Shown here: positions 24,994 through 34,663 of the stretch, piece after piece | Layout of the letters: every line of letters begins with the position of its first letter | Position numbering within the stretch: the first letter of the stretch is position 1 | NCBI GenBank assembly: GCA_017458005.1 | Contig: JAFTGH010000035.1 | Location: forward strand, 20,825 to 84,824 | Direction: 5' to 3' | DNA: 64,000 bases | Source: Prevotella sp. | GTDB lineage: Bacteria > Bacteroidota > Bacteroidia > Bacteroidales > Bacteroidaceae | Program-made: the position numbers and the translations under genes | Notes under the pieces: model-generated | What the model was told of the DNA's origin: nothing | The model's input: the letters and a program-made list of their open reading frames with translations, nothing else | Databases searched by the model: none

Positions 24994-25406
24994 GCCTTCA
25001 AGGCCTCGATGGCAAGGCGGTAGGAGTCGAGTCCGAAGCCGCAGATGACACCCTTGCAGGCAGCGGAGATAAAGGAATGGTGGCGGAACTCCTCTCGCTG
25101 GTGGACATTAGAGATATGTACCTCGATGACTGGTGCCTTCAGCGAGCGGATGCAGTCATGCAGTGCCACAGAGGTATGGGTATAGGCTCCTGCGTTCAGC
25201 ACGATGCCGTCGTAGGAGAAACCAACCTCCTGCATCTTGTTGATGAGTTCTCCCTCCACATTACTCTGGAAATACACAATCTCCACGTCAGGGAATCTTG
25301 CCTGTAACTGTGGCAGATATTGCTCAAACGACGAGGATCCGTAGATGCCTGGCTCACGAGTGCCCAGCAGGTTGAGGTTGGGACCATTCACGATAAGAAT
25401 TTTCAT
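24990..25406 (-). CDS. aroQ: 3-dehydroquinate dehydratase, type II
   Basis: Third step of the shikimate pathway: 3-dehydroquinate to 3-dehydroshikimate. 138 residues from the Met of MKILIVNGPNLNLLG (25406), the conserved start; the 20 codons upstream are not part of the family. Motifs: catalytic Tyr in REPGIYG, NAGAYTHTSVAL, and VEVHISNVHQREEFR with the conserved His. ATGA overlap with the O-methyltransferase gene downstream. Confidence 0.94.
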   Translation of the reverse strand: MKILIVNGPNLNLLGTREPGIYGSSSFEQYLPQLQARFPDVEIVYFQSNVEGELINKMQEVGFSYDGIVLNAGAYTHTSVALHDCIRSLKAPVIEVHISNVHQREEFRHHSFISAACKGVICGFGLDSYRLAIEALKA

Positions 25407-25423
25407 ATTTCGGAAATATTTTG

Positions 25424-25431
25424 TACTTTTG
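25424..25431 (+). promoter_or_regulatory. -7 box of xerD
   Basis: TACTTTTG, matching TAnnTTTG, 21 nt before the xerD ATG and inside the divergent spacer with aroQ. Confidence 0.5.
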
Positions 25432-25452
25432 TCTGCAAAAATAATCATTTTT

Positions 25453-26370
25453 ATGGAAACAGGCAAGAATTCGCAGACAAATATTGTAAGGAGTTACCAG
25501 CGTTACCTGAAACTGCAACGTGGTTTCTCCGCGAACACACTGGATGCTTACCAGCGTGACTTGCGTAAGTTGCTGGACTATCTGGAGCATGAGGGGAAGA
25601 GCGTCTATGAGGTGGAACTTGCCGACTTGCAGCATTTCGCCGCCACGCTTCATGACATCGGTATCCATCCTCGCTCACAGTGTCGTATTCTGAGTGGGGT
25701 GCGTAGTTTCTTTCGTTTCATGCAGATGGATGGATGGCGTGAGGACGACCCTTCGGAATTGCTGGAGAGCCCAGTCTTGGGTGAGCATCTGCCTGAGGTG
25801 TTGTCGGCAGAGGAGGTGGATGCTTTGGAGGAGTCCATCGACCTCTCGAAATGGGAGGGGCATCGTAACAAGGCGATTATCGAGGTGTTGTTCTCCTGTG
25901 GGCTGCGTGTCAGCGAGTTAGTCAATCTGAAACTCTCCAGTCTTTATGTGGAAGAGCAGTATGTGAAGGTGTTAGGAAAAGGCTCGAAAGAGCGGTTGGT
26001 GCCTATCTCGCCCAAGGCGTTGAAGGAGTTGGACAACTGGTTCGTTGATCGTAATCTCATGAAAATCAAACCAGGCGAGGAGGACTATGTGTTTCTGAAT
26101 CGTCGGGGAGCCCATCTGACCCGTACCATGATATTAATCATGATTAAGCGACAGGCGGTAGAGGCTGGTATTACCAAGACCATCTCCCCCCACACGCTGC
26201 GCCATTCGTTTGCCACTGCCTTGTTGGAGGGCGGTGCCGACCTTCGTGCCATTCAGGCGATGCTGGGTCATGAGTCCATCGGCACAACGGAGATCTATAC
26301 CCATATCGATATGTCGACGCTTCGGCAGGAGATCCTGGAGCACCATCCGCGTAATATGAGAAGAGAATAG
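25453..26370 (+). CDS. xerD: Site-specific tyrosine recombinase XerD
   Basis: Resolves chromosome dimers at dif with XerC. 305 residues from ATG 25453; the longer frame overlaps aroQ. N-terminal SAM-like domain (about 5-95), catalytic domain after about 110 with the Arg of SCGLRVSELVNL, Lys in GKGSKERLVPI, HTLRHSFATALLEGG (His and Arg), GHESIGTTEIYTHI with the nucleophile Tyr 285 or so. This is the housekeeping enzyme and not a transposon integrase: it is embedded in housekeeping genes and no attachment repeats flank it. Confidence 0.92.
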   Translation: METGKNSQTNIVRSYQRYLKLQRGFSANTLDAYQRDLRKLLDYLEHEGKSVYEVELADLQHFAATLHDIGIHPRSQCRILSGVRSFFRFMQMDGWREDDPSELLESPVLGEHLPEVLSAEEVDALEESIDLSKWEGHRNKAIIEVLFSCGLRVSELVNLKLSSLYVEEQYVKVLGKGSKERLVPISPKALKELDNWFVDRNLMKIKPGEEDYVFLNRRGAHLTRTMILIMIKRQAVEAGITKTISPHTLRHSFATALLEGGADLRAIQAMLGHESIGTTEIYTHIDMSTLRQEILEHHPRNMRRE

Positions 26371-26424
26371 TATAAAAAACTTTAATAATCCTAACATTCG
26401 TATTTAAGGAACACCTTTTTTATA

Positions 26425-26432
26425 TACCTTTG
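26425..26432 (+). promoter_or_regulatory. -7 box of the M16 peptidase gene
   Basis: TACCTTTG followed by CA, 39 nt before the ATG at 26472; matches TAnnTTTG. Confidence 0.6.
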
Positions 26433-26471
26433 CACGGAATTAATCATTTAACTATCATAATAAAGTAAACA

Positions 26472-29300
26472 ATGAGACTTAGAAAACTATGGGTTGCCGT
26501 ACTGATGGTAGTCAGTTCCGCAACAATGGTGGCACAGGAGATGCAGTTGCCCCCGATTCCCGTTGATCCTGCCGTGCGTATCGGTAAACTGGACAACGGA
26601 CTAACTTATTACATTCGTCACAACGAATACCCGGAGCATGTAGCAAACTTCTACATCGCCCAGCGTGTGGGCTCCATCAATGAGGACGACTCACAGCGTG
26701 GTCTTGCCCATTTCCTGGAGCACATGGCATTCAATGGCTCTGAGCACTTTAAGGGCAATGGTATCATCGAGTTCACCCGCTCACTCGGCGTGGAGTTCGG
26801 TAGTGATCTGAATGCCTATACCAGTATCGACCAGACCGTCTATCGTGTCTGCGACGTGCCCACCAAGCGAGCCACAGCCGTAGACTCCTGTCTGCTTATC
26901 CTGAAAGACTGGTCGAACGGTCTTTCGCTGGAGCCAGACGAGATTGACAAGGAGCGCGATGTCGTGCATAATGAGTGGCGACTGGGCGAGGGACCGTCAC
27001 AGCGTATGATCACCCGTGCCCTGCCGAAGATGTATCCAGGGTCCAAGTACGGTGAGCGTATGCCTATTGGTCTGATGAGTGTGATTGACAGTTTCAAGCC
27101 ACAGACGCTTCGTGCTTATTACCAGAAGTGGTATCGTCCAGACAATCAGGCAATCATCGTTGTGGGTGATGTCGATGTCGATCATATCGAGGCACAGATA
27201 AAGACGCTCTTTGGTGGTATCAAGGTTGACCCCAATGCGCCAAAGGTTGTTGCGGAGCAAGTGCCAGACAATAAGGAGGCGATCTATATCTTCGAGAAAG
27301 ACAAGGAGATGCAGATGAGCCAGATCATCATGATGATGAAGCATGACGCAACGGCGCCAGAGGAGAAGACAAATATGGGCTATCTCATCCAAGACTATGC
27401 CGTCAACGTGATCTCTCAGATGATGAACCAGCGTTTGTCGGAGATGACACAGGAGGAGAGTTGTCCTTTCTTCCAGGCTTTTGCGGATGACGACACCTAC
27501 ATGCTCTCCAGGACGAAAGACTGCTTTGAGGTGATTGGCGTGCCCAAGGAGGGCAAGGATATGGAGACGCTACAGACACTCTACCGTGAGGTGCGCCGTG
27601 CCCGTGAGTTCGGTTTTACTGCTACAGAGTATGAGCGTGCTAAAGCAGACTACCTGAGTGGACTGGAGAAACGTTATACCAACCGTGACAAGCGCAAGAA
27701 CGCTGAGTATGGCAATGATTATCGTGACCATTATCTGGACAATGAGCCGATTCCCCCATTGGATGTGCTCTACCAGACCATGCAGATGATAGTCCCCAAT
27801 ATCCCTGTACAGGTGATAAACCAGATGGTGCCTGAACTGATTTCCGCTACCGATAGTAACCTTGTTGTCATGGAGTGGGCACAGGAGAAAGAGGGTAAGG
27901 TTTATCCTACTGAGCAAGACATGGCAGCAGCCATTGCCGCTGCCCGTGCAGACCAGATTGAGGCATATGTGGATAATGTAAAGGACGAGCCTCTGGTTGA
28001 TGTCGCTACAATCAAGGCAGGTAAGATTGTCAAAGAGACGGAGAACAAGACCTTTGGCTATAAGGAACTGACCCTCTCCAATGGTGCCACCGTCATTCTG
28101 AAGAAGACAGACTTCAAAGACGATGAGGTACAGATGCAAGCGTTTGCCAAAGGCGGTAAGTCTTTCTACGGTGCTGCCGACTATACCAATCTGAAGGTGT
28201 ACGACGAGGTGATAGGTATCAGTGGACTGGGTAATTTCTCCAGCAACGAGTTACAGAAAGCACTCGCTGGTAAGGAGTGTAATGCCGATGCTACGATGGG
28301 CAATACCCGTCAGTACGTGACAGCCCACTCAACACCGAAAGATCTGGAGACGATGATGCAGATGCAATACCTGTATTTCACAGGCATCAATAAGGACGAC
28401 AAGCAATTCCAGAACCTGATGACCCAACTTGACATGGCACTGAAGAATAAGGGTCTGTCACCTGATGCCGTCTTCTCTGACTCCCTTGCTGCCACACTGT
28501 ATGCTCACAACCCCCGATTCACACAGATTGACGTGAAGGACTTGAAGGACATCAACTATGACCGTATCCTTCAGATCGCCAAGGAGCGTCTCCAGAATGC
28601 GGGACAGTTTACCTTCATCTTCTGTGGTAACTTCGACGAGGCGACCATCCGCCCATTGATAGAGCAGTATATCGCCTCATTGCCAGCCACCAAGGCAAAG
28701 GCAGAGGACTTCAACGAGATACTGACTCTTGCCAAGGGTGAGGTCGTCAACCAGTTCAAGGTGAAGACAGAGTCCCCCAAGGCAACAGCCTTTGAGATTT
28801 GGCATGCTGACGTGCCTTACACTTTGGAGAATATGGTGAAGATTGACGCCATCGGACAGGTGCTCTCTATGATTTACCTGAAGACAATCCGTGAGGATGA
28901 GAGTGCTGCCTATTCTTGTGGCGCTTATGGTACCTTCAACCTGTCGAGCCACCAGCCAAAGGCATTGTTACAGGCCTATTGCCCGATGAACCCTGACAAG
29001 TCGGAGATTGCTGTCCGCCTGTTGCATGAGGGTATTGCCAATATGGCGAAGGCTGTGGATGCCGACCAACTTGCCAAGGCGAAGGAGTATATGCTGAAGC
29101 AGATTGACGTGGATGCGAAGAAGAACAGTTATTGGGTGAATACCATCACTACCTTCAAGGACTATGGACTGGATGTCTATACTGACTATAAGAAAGTTGT
29201 AGAGGCACTGACGACGGACAGTGTGCGTGACTTCTTGAACAATGTCATCCTGAAGAGTGGTAATCACGTGGAGGTAATCATGACTCCAGAGACAAAATAA
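26472..29300 (+). CDS. M16 family zinc metallopeptidase (PqqL/insulinase-like), exported
   Basis: 942 residues with a signal peptide (MRLRKLWVAVLMVVSSATMVAQ). Two M16 halves. In the first the inverted zinc motif HFLEH is at 80-84, with the second Glu 161 in ERDVVHNE, at the family spacing. The second half (about 510 onward) has the non-catalytic M16 fold. It acts in the periplasm or outer membrane on oligopeptides or misfolded protein. Has its own promoter and an intrinsic terminator at 29321-29354, so it is monocistronic. Confidence 0.92.
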   Translation: MRLRKLWVAVLMVVSSATMVAQEMQLPPIPVDPAVRIGKLDNGLTYYIRHNEYPEHVANFYIAQRVGSINEDDSQRGLAHFLEHMAFNGSEHFKGNGIIEFTRSLGVEFGSDLNAYTSIDQTVYRVCDVPTKRATAVDSCLLILKDWSNGLSLEPDEIDKERDVVHNEWRLGEGPSQRMITRALPKMYPGSKYGERMPIGLMSVIDSFKPQTLRAYYQKWYRPDNQAIIVVGDVDVDHIEAQIKTLFGGIKVDPNAPKVVAEQVPDNKEAIYIFEKDKEMQMSQIIMMMKHDATAPEEKTNMGYLIQDYAVNVISQMMNQRLSEMTQEESCPFFQAFADDDTYMLSRTKDCFEVIGVPKEGKDMETLQTLYREVRRAREFGFTATEYERAKADYLSGLEKRYTNRDKRKNAEYGNDYRDHYLDNEPIPPLDVLYQTMQMIVPNIPVQVINQMVPELISATDSNLVVMEWAQEKEGKVYPTEQDMAAAIAAARADQIEAYVDNVKDEPLVDVATIKAGKIVKETENKTFGYKELTLSNGATVILKKTDFKDDEVQMQAFAKGGKSFYGAADYTNLKVYDEVIGISGLGNFSSNELQKALAGKECNADATMGNTRQYVTAHSTPKDLETMMQMQYLYFTGINKDDKQFQNLMTQLDMALKNKGLSPDAVFSDSLAATLYAHNPRFTQIDVKDLKDINYDRILQIAKERLQNAGQFTFIFCGNFDEATIRPLIEQYIASLPATKAKAEDFNEILTLAKGEVVNQFKVKTESPKATAFEIWHADVPYTLENMVKIDAIGQVLSMIYLKTIREDESAAYSCGAYGTFNLSSHQPKALLQAYCPMNPDKSEIAVRLLHEGIANMAKAVDADQLAKAKEYMLKQIDVDAKKNSYWVNTITTFKDYGLDVYTDYKKVVEALTTDSVRDFLNNVILKSGNHVEVIMTPETK

Positions 29301-29320
29301 CCAACCTCGTTTCATAATGA

Positions 29321-29360
29321 AAACGGCTTGTTTCGTAAAAGAAGCAAGCCGTTTATTTTG
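29321..29360 (+). terminator. Terminator of M16 peptidase, overlapping metK promoter
   Basis: Stem of 14 positions (29321-29334 with 29341-29354, one G-T wobble), 6-nt loop, followed by ATTTTG. The TTTG at 29357-29360 is also the -33 box of metK. Confidence 0.8.
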
Positions 29361-29387
29361 TCATGTCGTAAAAACTCCGTAACTTTG
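29357..29387 (+). promoter_or_regulatory. metK promoter
   Basis: TTTG at 29357-29360, a 19-bp spacer, TAACTTTG at 29380-29387. The leader is about 25 nt, so no SAM riboswitch can be accommodated here. Confidence 0.8.
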
Positions 29388-29414
29388 CCGACTGAAATAA
29401 TAAATAAAGGAAAT

Positions 29415-30674
29415 ATGTCATATTTGTTCTCATCAGAATCCGTATCAGAAGGGCATCCTGATAAGGTTGCCGACCAGATAAGTGACGCCTTGCTCGACCA
29501 GTTTCTGGCGTATGACGAGCATGCCCGTTGTGCCATCGAGACCTTTGTTACCACAGGTCAGGTGGTCATCATGGGTGAGGTGCGTAGTGAGGAGTATATC
29601 GACTTGCAGACGATAGCCCGCAATACGATTAAGAGGATTGGTTACACGAAGGCAGAGTACCAGTTTGATGGCAACTCCTGCGGAATCCTGACCGCCATCC
29701 ATGAGCAGAGTGAGGACATCAACCGTGGTGTAGACCGTGAGGATGACGAGGACCAGGGGGCTGGCGACCAGGGTATGATGTTCGGCTATGCCACCAATGA
29801 GACGGAGAGCCTGATGCCTGTATCTCTCGACCTTGCCCATCTGCTGATGCGTACGCTTGCTGAGATTCGGAAAGAGGGTAAGGTGATGACTTACCTGCGC
29901 CCTGATGCCAAGAGTCAGGTAACTATCCAGTATAGCGATGGGGGTATCCCTGAGCGTATCGACACCATCGTCGTCTCAACGCAGCACGATGAGTTTGACA
30001 CGGATGACGAGCGCATGCTCCAGCAGATCAAGGAGGATGTGGTGAACATCCTCATCCCTCGTGTGAAATCGAAGATACATTCTCCTCAGGTGCTAGCCCT
30101 CTTTGGAGAGGATATCAAATACTATGTCAATCCTACGGGAAAGTTTGTCATTGGAGGACCTCATGGTGACACGGGTCTGACAGGTCGTAAGATCATCGTG
30201 GATACTTACGGCGGTAAGGGTGCCCATGGTGGCGGTGCTTTCTCTGGCAAGGACTCCTCGAAGGTCGACCGTTCCGCAGCCTATGCGGCACGTCATATAG
30301 CCAAGAACATGGTGGCTGCAGGTGTCGCTGACGAGATGCTGGTGCAGATCAGTTATGCCATTGGCGTGGCAACCCCCATGAACATCTACGTGAATACCTA
30401 TGGACGTTCTAATGTGAAGATGACAGATGGGGAGATAGCCCAGAAGATAGAGCAACTTTTCGACCTGCGTCCGAAGGCGATAGAGCGTACGCTGAAGTTG
30501 CGCCAGCCAATGTATCTGGAGACTGCTGCATACGGACATATGGGGCGGCAACCAGAGGTGGTCAAGAAGACGTTCACGAGTCGTTATCATGAGACAAAGA
30601 CGATGGACGTGGAACTGTTCACATGGGAGAAACTGGATAGGGTAGAGGATATCAAAAGAGAATTTGGTTTGTAA
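29415..30674 (+). CDS. metK: S-adenosylmethionine synthase
   Basis: Makes SAM from methionine and ATP. 419 residues from [17 protein letters not shown]; upstream in-frame codons are excluded because they run through the promoter. Motifs: [30 protein letters not shown], and [19 protein letters not shown] (the P-loop-like loop). Family-normal except for the gap between [14 protein letters not shown], usual in Bacteroidota. Followed directly by the DUF4271 gene. Confidence 0.96.
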   Translation: MSYLFSSESVSEGHPDKVADQISDALLDQFLAYDEHARCAIETFVTTGQVVIMGEVRSEEYIDLQTIARNTIKRIGYTKAEYQFDGNSCGILTAIHEQSEDINRGVDREDDEDQGAGDQGMMFGYATNETESLMPVSLDLAHLLMRTLAEIRKEGKVMTYLRPDAKSQVTIQYSDGGIPERIDTIVVSTQHDEFDTDDERMLQQIKEDVVNILIPRVKSKIHSPQVLALFGEDIKYYVNPTGKFVIGGPHGDTGLTGRKIIVDTYGGKGAHGGGAFSGKDSSKVDRSAAYAARHIAKNMVAAGVADEMLVQISYAIGVATPMNIYVNTYGRSNVKMTDGEIAQKIEQLFDLRPKAIERTLKLRQPMYLETAAYGHMGRQPEVVKKTFTSRYHETKTMDVELFTWEKLDRVEDIKREFGL

Positions 30675-31691
30675 TTGTTACAGCAAGACTCGATAGCACA
30701 ACAGCCGGTCGTACAGGGAACCGACACCGTGGTGGTGCAACACCGACCGCTAACTCCTGCTCAAGTGTTGAGTTGGTTGCCTCGTGATGCGACACCCGCC
30801 CAACAAGACTCGGCAATCCAGTCACGCTTTAAGCCCTCTGAGGTTCATTGGAGTGAGCATCCTGACACACTTCATCAGCCAGGTCATGATGCGGGTGTCG
30901 ACCTCATGAACGCAGACCTTCCCCAATACTACAAGGAGAGTTTCTTCTCGAGAGACACGCTGTTTCATCCTGAATTGCAGGGAGGACGTTATGGCGTGGC
31001 GGGAGACCCTGTGCCATATAGTGTGCACAACGACAATATTATCACATCGCTCTTGCTCGCCTGTTTTATCTTCTCCGTGATTGCCTTTACGAACGCACGG
31101 CGTTTTATCTTCCGTCAGGCAAAGACCTTTTTCTATATGCCTCATGAAGGTACGACAGAATTCTCAGAGACAGCCAACGAGGCGCGCTTCCAGATAGCAC
31201 TGGTCTTAATCGCTTGCCTGCAAGTGTCCTTGCTCTTTTATTTCTATACTTTGGATCATATCGGCGAGACCTTTGTACTGCGCTCACAGTATACACTGAT
31301 TGCGATTTTTTTAGGCTTGACGATAGGCTATTTCCTGTTGAAAGCAGGACTTTATTCTGCCATTAACCTTGTCTTCTTTGATAGTAAAAGAAATCAACAA
31401 TGGATTAAATCCATGTTGTTTATCATTGCGGCAGAGGGTATGCTGTTTTTTCCTGCGGTATTGTTGGGAGCCTATTTTGATTTAGGTATCAAAGAGGTAA
31501 CGTTTTATGTCATTATAGCACTTGTTTGTATTAAAATGCTGACGATTTATAAGTGTTATGTTATCTTTTTCCGTCGAAATGTCGTTCGTTTGCAAATTAT
31601 TTTGTACTTTTGCACCCTCGAAATAGTGCCATTGCTCGTCTTCTGGGGCGTGCTTGTCATGACAGCGAATAGTTTAAAAATCAATTTTTAG
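30675..31691 (+). CDS. DUF4271 domain integral membrane protein
   Basis: 338 residues if the TTG immediately after the metK stop is the start; no ATG is near enough. A soluble N-terminal part (about 1-110) is followed by about six to seven hydrophobic helices from residue 115 on. The DUF4271 family has no established function but its gene is conserved next to hemD in Bacteroidota, which is the order seen here (7 nt gap). I infer a role linked to the envelope or to haem, without evidence beyond synteny. Confidence 0.82.
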   Translation: MLQQDSIAQQPVVQGTDTVVVQHRPLTPAQVLSWLPRDATPAQQDSAIQSRFKPSEVHWSEHPDTLHQPGHDAGVDLMNADLPQYYKESFFSRDTLFHPELQGGRYGVAGDPVPYSVHNDNIITSLLLACFIFSVIAFTNARRFIFRQAKTFFYMPHEGTTEFSETANEARFQIALVLIACLQVSLLFYFYTLDHIGETFVLRSQYTLIAIFLGLTIGYFLLKAGLYSAINLVFFDSKRNQQWIKSMLFIIAAEGMLFFPAVLLGAYFDLGIKEVTFYVIIALVCIKMLTIYKCYVIFFRRNVVRLQIILYFCTLEIVPLLVFWGVLVMTANSLKINF

Positions 31692-31698
31692 GACACCA

Positions 31699-32448
31699 AT
31701 GATAAAGAAGATTCTGGTTTCTCAACCAAAACCATCTAGCGAGAAGTCACCATATTATGACATCGCTGAGAAGTTCGGAGTGGAATTGATTTTCCGTCCG
31801 TTCATCAAGGTGGAAGGAATAACCGCCAAAGAGTTTCGTGCACAAAAGGTGAATATCCTGGACTATACAGCCATCGTATTCACGTCACGTCATGCTATTG
31901 ACCATTTCTTCACGTTGGCAAAAGAGTTGCGTGTCGCCATCCCTGAGGATATGAAGTATTTCTGCGTGACTGAGACCATCTCACTCTATATCCAGAAATA
32001 TGTGCAGTATCGCAAGCGTAAGGTGTTCTTTGGTGTTACGGGAAAAATTGACGATCTGATTCCGACTATGGTGAAGCACAAGCAGGAGAAATACCTGGTT
32101 CCCATGAGTGATGTCCACAATGACAGTGTCACGAAAATGTTGGACGATAAGAAACTACAGCATCAGGAGTGCGTGATGTACCGGACGGTAAGTAATGACT
32201 TCACGGCAGAGGAGGTGAAGACCTTCGATTATGACATGCTGATTTTCTTTAGTCCCTCAGGAATAGAGTCGCTGACTAAGAACTTCCCTGATTTTAAGCA
32301 AGGTGATATTGCTATTGCCACCTTTGGTCCCTCTACGGCAAAAGCGGTAAGGGATGCAGGACTTCGCCTTGACTTAGAGGCTCCATCGGAGAAATATCCC
32401 TCGATGACGGGCGCTTTACAAGATTTCTTGCAAAAGAAGCAAAAGTAA
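31699..32448 (+). CDS. hemD: Uroporphyrinogen-III synthase
   Basis: 249 residues. Closes hydroxymethylbilane to uroporphyrinogen III in haem synthesis. Two-lobed Rossmann-like protein with VFTSRHAIDHFFTLAKEL in the first lobe and IFFSPSGIESLTKNFPDF, IATFGPSTAKAVRDAGL in the second, the usual HemD pattern. The family is poorly conserved, so identification rests on these motifs, on length and on conserved synteny with DUF4271. No other haem genes are in the window. Confidence 0.86.
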   Translation: MIKKILVSQPKPSSEKSPYYDIAEKFGVELIFRPFIKVEGITAKEFRAQKVNILDYTAIVFTSRHAIDHFFTLAKELRVAIPEDMKYFCVTETISLYIQKYVQYRKRKVFFGVTGKIDDLIPTMVKHKQEKYLVPMSDVHNDSVTKMLDDKKLQHQECVMYRTVSNDFTAEEVKTFDYDMLIFFSPSGIESLTKNFPDFKQGDIAIATFGPSTAKAVRDAGLRLDLEAPSEKYPSMTGALQDFLQKKQK

Positions 32449-32458
32449 GGAGAGAGCC

Positions 32459-32851
32459 ATGGTAGCCAATACGCTCAAAAAGCGAGAGCGGCTATGTAGT
32501 ATGAAACTCATAGATCGTCTCTTCAATGGAGCAGGCAGTCACTCCATGGCGGTTTTCCCGATACGAGTTGTGTGGATGGAGAAAGAGCGTGACGAGCACG
32601 AGTCTCCTGTCCAGATATTGGTGAGTGTCTCAAAACGACATTTTAAGCAAGCGGTTAAGCGTAATCGTGTGAAGCGTCAGGTGCGTGAGGCATACCGGCA
32701 GGCAAAGTCACCATTGTACACTCAATTGGAGCAGACTCCCCAACGTGCAGTCTTGATAGCCTTTATTTGGTTGTCGGATGAGTTGTACAGTTCTGCGGAA
32801 GTCACTGGTCGTATGGAGAAATTGATACAGCGTATAACGGAAAGATTATGA
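32459..32851 (+). CDS. rnpA: Ribonuclease P protein component
   Basis: 130 residues. Protein subunit of RNase P, which matures tRNA 5' ends. [17 protein letters not shown] near the start and the [14 protein letters not shown] signature at about 60-75 are typical. Stop overlaps the yidD start by 4 bp (ATGA), the order rnpA-yidD being conserved across bacteria. Confidence 0.92.
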   Translation: MVANTLKKRERLCSMKLIDRLFNGAGSHSMAVFPIRVVWMEKERDEHESPVQILVSVSKRHFKQAVKRNRVKRQVREAYRQAKSPLYTQLEQTPQRAVLIAFIWLSDELYSSAEVTGRMEKLIQRITERL

Positions 32852-33090
32852 GGAATCTCTGGCATCTTATCTCCCGTGCTTTGGTGTGGATCCTGTTACT
32901 TCCTATCCGTTTCTATCAAGTTGCGATCACGCCTTATACGCCACCTTCTTGCCGTTTTACCCCTACCTGCAGCGAATATGCTCGGCAGGCACTCATTAAA
33001 CACGGTCCTTTCAAAGGACTCTATCTCGCCATTAGGCGGATTTTAAGATGTCATCCGTGGGGTGGGAGCGGCTATGACCCAGTACCGTGA
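32848..33090 (+). CDS. yidD: Membrane protein insertion efficiency factor YidD
   Basis: 80 residues, amphipathic. Contains [15 protein letters not shown] and [14 protein letters not shown], the YidD family signature. Assists YidC-dependent membrane protein insertion. Coupled to rnpA. The stop is followed by an octamer array ahead of tyrS. Confidence 0.94.
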   Translation: MRNLWHLISRALVWILLLPIRFYQVAITPYTPPSCRFTPTCSEYARQALIKHGPFKGLYLAIRRILRCHPWGGSGYDPVP

Positions 33091-33123
33091 CTCTCGTCTC
33101 CCCCATATCGAATATCGGAAACT

Positions 33124-33155
33124 CGATATATCGATATAACGATATAACGACATAA
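33124..33155 (+). repeat. CGATATAT octamer array upstream of tyrS
   Basis: Four 8-bp units beginning CGA (CGATATAT, two CGATATAA, CGACATAA), 13 nt before the tyrS ATG. Degenerate units appear to extend upstream to about 33105. Confidence 0.85.
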
Positions 33156-33168
33156 AATAATAATAAGA

Positions 33169-34464
33169 ATGAAAAATTTTGTTGAAGAACTTCGTTGGCG
33201 TGGCATGCTTGCTCAGATGATGCCTGGTACAGAGGAACTGCTCCAGAAGGAAATGGTTACTGCCTATCTGGGAACAGACCCCACCGCAGACTCTTTGCAT
33301 ATTGGTCACTTATGTGGTATTATGATGTTGCGTCATTTGCAGCGTTGTGGTCATAAGCCCATTATTCTTGTGGGTGGTGCTACAGGTATGATTGGCGACC
33401 CCTCTGGTAAGAGTCAGGAGCGTAATCTGCTGAACAACGAGACGCTTTATCACAACCAGGAGTGTATCAAGAAGCAAGTGGCAAAATTCCTTGATTTTGA
33501 GTCCAAGGAGCCTAATGCCGCTGAGATGGTGAATAACTACGACTGGATGAAGGACTTTACCTTCCTCGACTTTGCTCGTGAGGTGGGTAAGCATATCACC
33601 GTCAACTATATGATGGCGAAGGAGAGCGTACAACAGCGTCTGAACGGTACGGCACGTGACGGCTTGTCATTTACGGAGTTCACCTATCAGTTGCTGCAAG
33701 GCTATGACTTCTTGTATCTCTATCAGCATAAGGGTGTGAAACTCCAGTTGGGTGGTAACGACCAATGGGGTAATATGACTACAGGTACGGAACTGATACG
33801 TCGTACATTAGGAAACGATGTGGAGACCTTCGCCTTGACTTGTCCATTGATTACCAAGAGTGATGGTAAGAAGTTCGGTAAGACAGAGAGTGGAAATATC
33901 TGGCTTGATCCAGCACGTACCACACCTTATAAGTTCTATCAGTTCTGGCTTAATGTCAGTGATGAGGACGCCGAGCGTTACATCAAGATATTCACCTCTT
34001 TGGAGAAAGAGGTGATTGACGCGCTGGTTGAGGAGCACAAGCAGGACCCGGGTCGTCGTGTGTTGCAAAAGCGTCTTGCAGAGGAAGTGACGGTGATGGT
34101 ACACTCGCAGGAGGCACTGGATACTGCTATTGAGGCTTCCAGCATCTTGTTTGGTAAGTCGACCAAGGAGGGATTGGAGAAACTTGACGAGCAGACCTTC
34201 CTCGATGTCTTTGATGGTGTTCCTCAGTATGAGATTTCCAAGGATCAGTTAGGACAGCCCGCTATTGAGTTGTTGACAACGGTGGCTCCTGTATTCCCCT
34301 CTAAAGGTGAGATGCGCAAGATGGTACAGGGTGGCGGAGTCAGTCTTAACAAGGAGAAACTGACAGACCAGAACCGTCCTGTCACGACAGAGGATCTGAT
34401 AGACGGGAAGTATCTCCTTGCGCAGAAAGGAAAGAAGAATTATTATCTTCTGATAGTGAAATAA
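33169..34464 (+). CDS. tyrS: Tyrosyl-tRNA synthetase
   Basis: 431 residues, charges tRNA-Tyr. Class I synthetase: HIGH-like HIGHLCGIM at about residues 44-52, the KMSKS-type loop KFGKTESG at about 223-230, plus GGNDQWGN and [11 protein letters not shown] of the tyrosine pocket, and an S4-like RNA-binding domain (about 360-430). Downstream comes a hairpin-promoter overlap and tRNA-Gln. Confidence 0.96.
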   Translation: MKNFVEELRWRGMLAQMMPGTEELLQKEMVTAYLGTDPTADSLHIGHLCGIMMLRHLQRCGHKPIILVGGATGMIGDPSGKSQERNLLNNETLYHNQECIKKQVAKFLDFESKEPNAAEMVNNYDWMKDFTFLDFAREVGKHITVNYMMAKESVQQRLNGTARDGLSFTEFTYQLLQGYDFLYLYQHKGVKLQLGGNDQWGNMTTGTELIRRTLGNDVETFALTCPLITKSDGKKFGKTESGNIWLDPARTTPYKFYQFWLNVSDEDAERYIKIFTSLEKEVIDALVEEHKQDPGRRVLQKRLAEEVTVMVHSQEALDTAIEASSILFGKSTKEGLEKLDEQTFLDVFDGVPQYEISKDQLGQPAIELLTTVAPVFPSKGEMRKMVQGGGVSLNKEKLTDQNRPVTTEDLIDGKYLLAQKGKKNYYLLIVK

Positions 34465-34475
34465 TTCGGGAAAAA

Positions 34476-34507
34476 TTTGGTAGTGGCATGAAAAACCACT
34501 ACCTTTG
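34476..34507 (+). promoter_or_regulatory. tRNA-Gln promoter embedded in a hairpin
   Basis: TTTG at 34476-34479, a 20-bp spacer, TACCTTTG at 34500-34507. The spacer also holds an 8-bp inverted repeat, GGTAGTGG 34479-34486 with CCACTACC 34496-34503, which overlaps both boxes and may terminate tyrS. Confidence 0.75.
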
Positions 34508-34529
34508 CACCCGCTAACGAGCATCAGGG

Positions 34530-34600
34530 TGTCCAATGGTGTAATGGTAGCACAACAGGTTTTGGTTCTGTTTGTGGTGGTTCGAATCCGCCTTGGACAA
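34530..34600 (+). tRNA. tRNA-Gln (anticodon TTG)
   Basis: Acceptor stem TGTCCAA with TTGGACA, D arm with GGTGTAATGGTAGC, anticodon stem ACAGG/TCTGT with a 7-nt loop and anticodon TTG at 34562-34564, T arm GGTGG-TTCGAAT-CCGCC. Discriminator is A; CCA is not encoded. 71 nt, no intron. Confidence 0.95.
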
Positions 34601-34610
34601 CAAAATAGCG

Positions 34611-34638
34611 AATCATCCACATCCCCATGTGGATGATT
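34611..34638 (+). terminator. Perfect 12-bp hairpin between tRNA-Gln and argS
   Basis: Arms 34611-34622 and 34627-34638 are perfect complements around a CCCC loop; the flank is TAACG and not a long T-run. It may end or process the tRNA transcript, or be part of an argS leader. Confidence 0.5.
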
Positions 34639-34663
34639 TAACGATTAAATAGGTATACCAAAG

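Noticed and set aside
25453-26370. xerD as the integrase of a mobile element
   Set aside because: No flanking attachment repeats, no cargo, and the neighbours aroQ and M16 peptidase are housekeeping or cell-envelope genes. It looks like the chromosomal XerD.
29357-29415. A SAM riboswitch upstream of metK
   Set aside because: The leader between the -7 box and the start is only about 27 nt, too short to hold any known SAM riboswitch.
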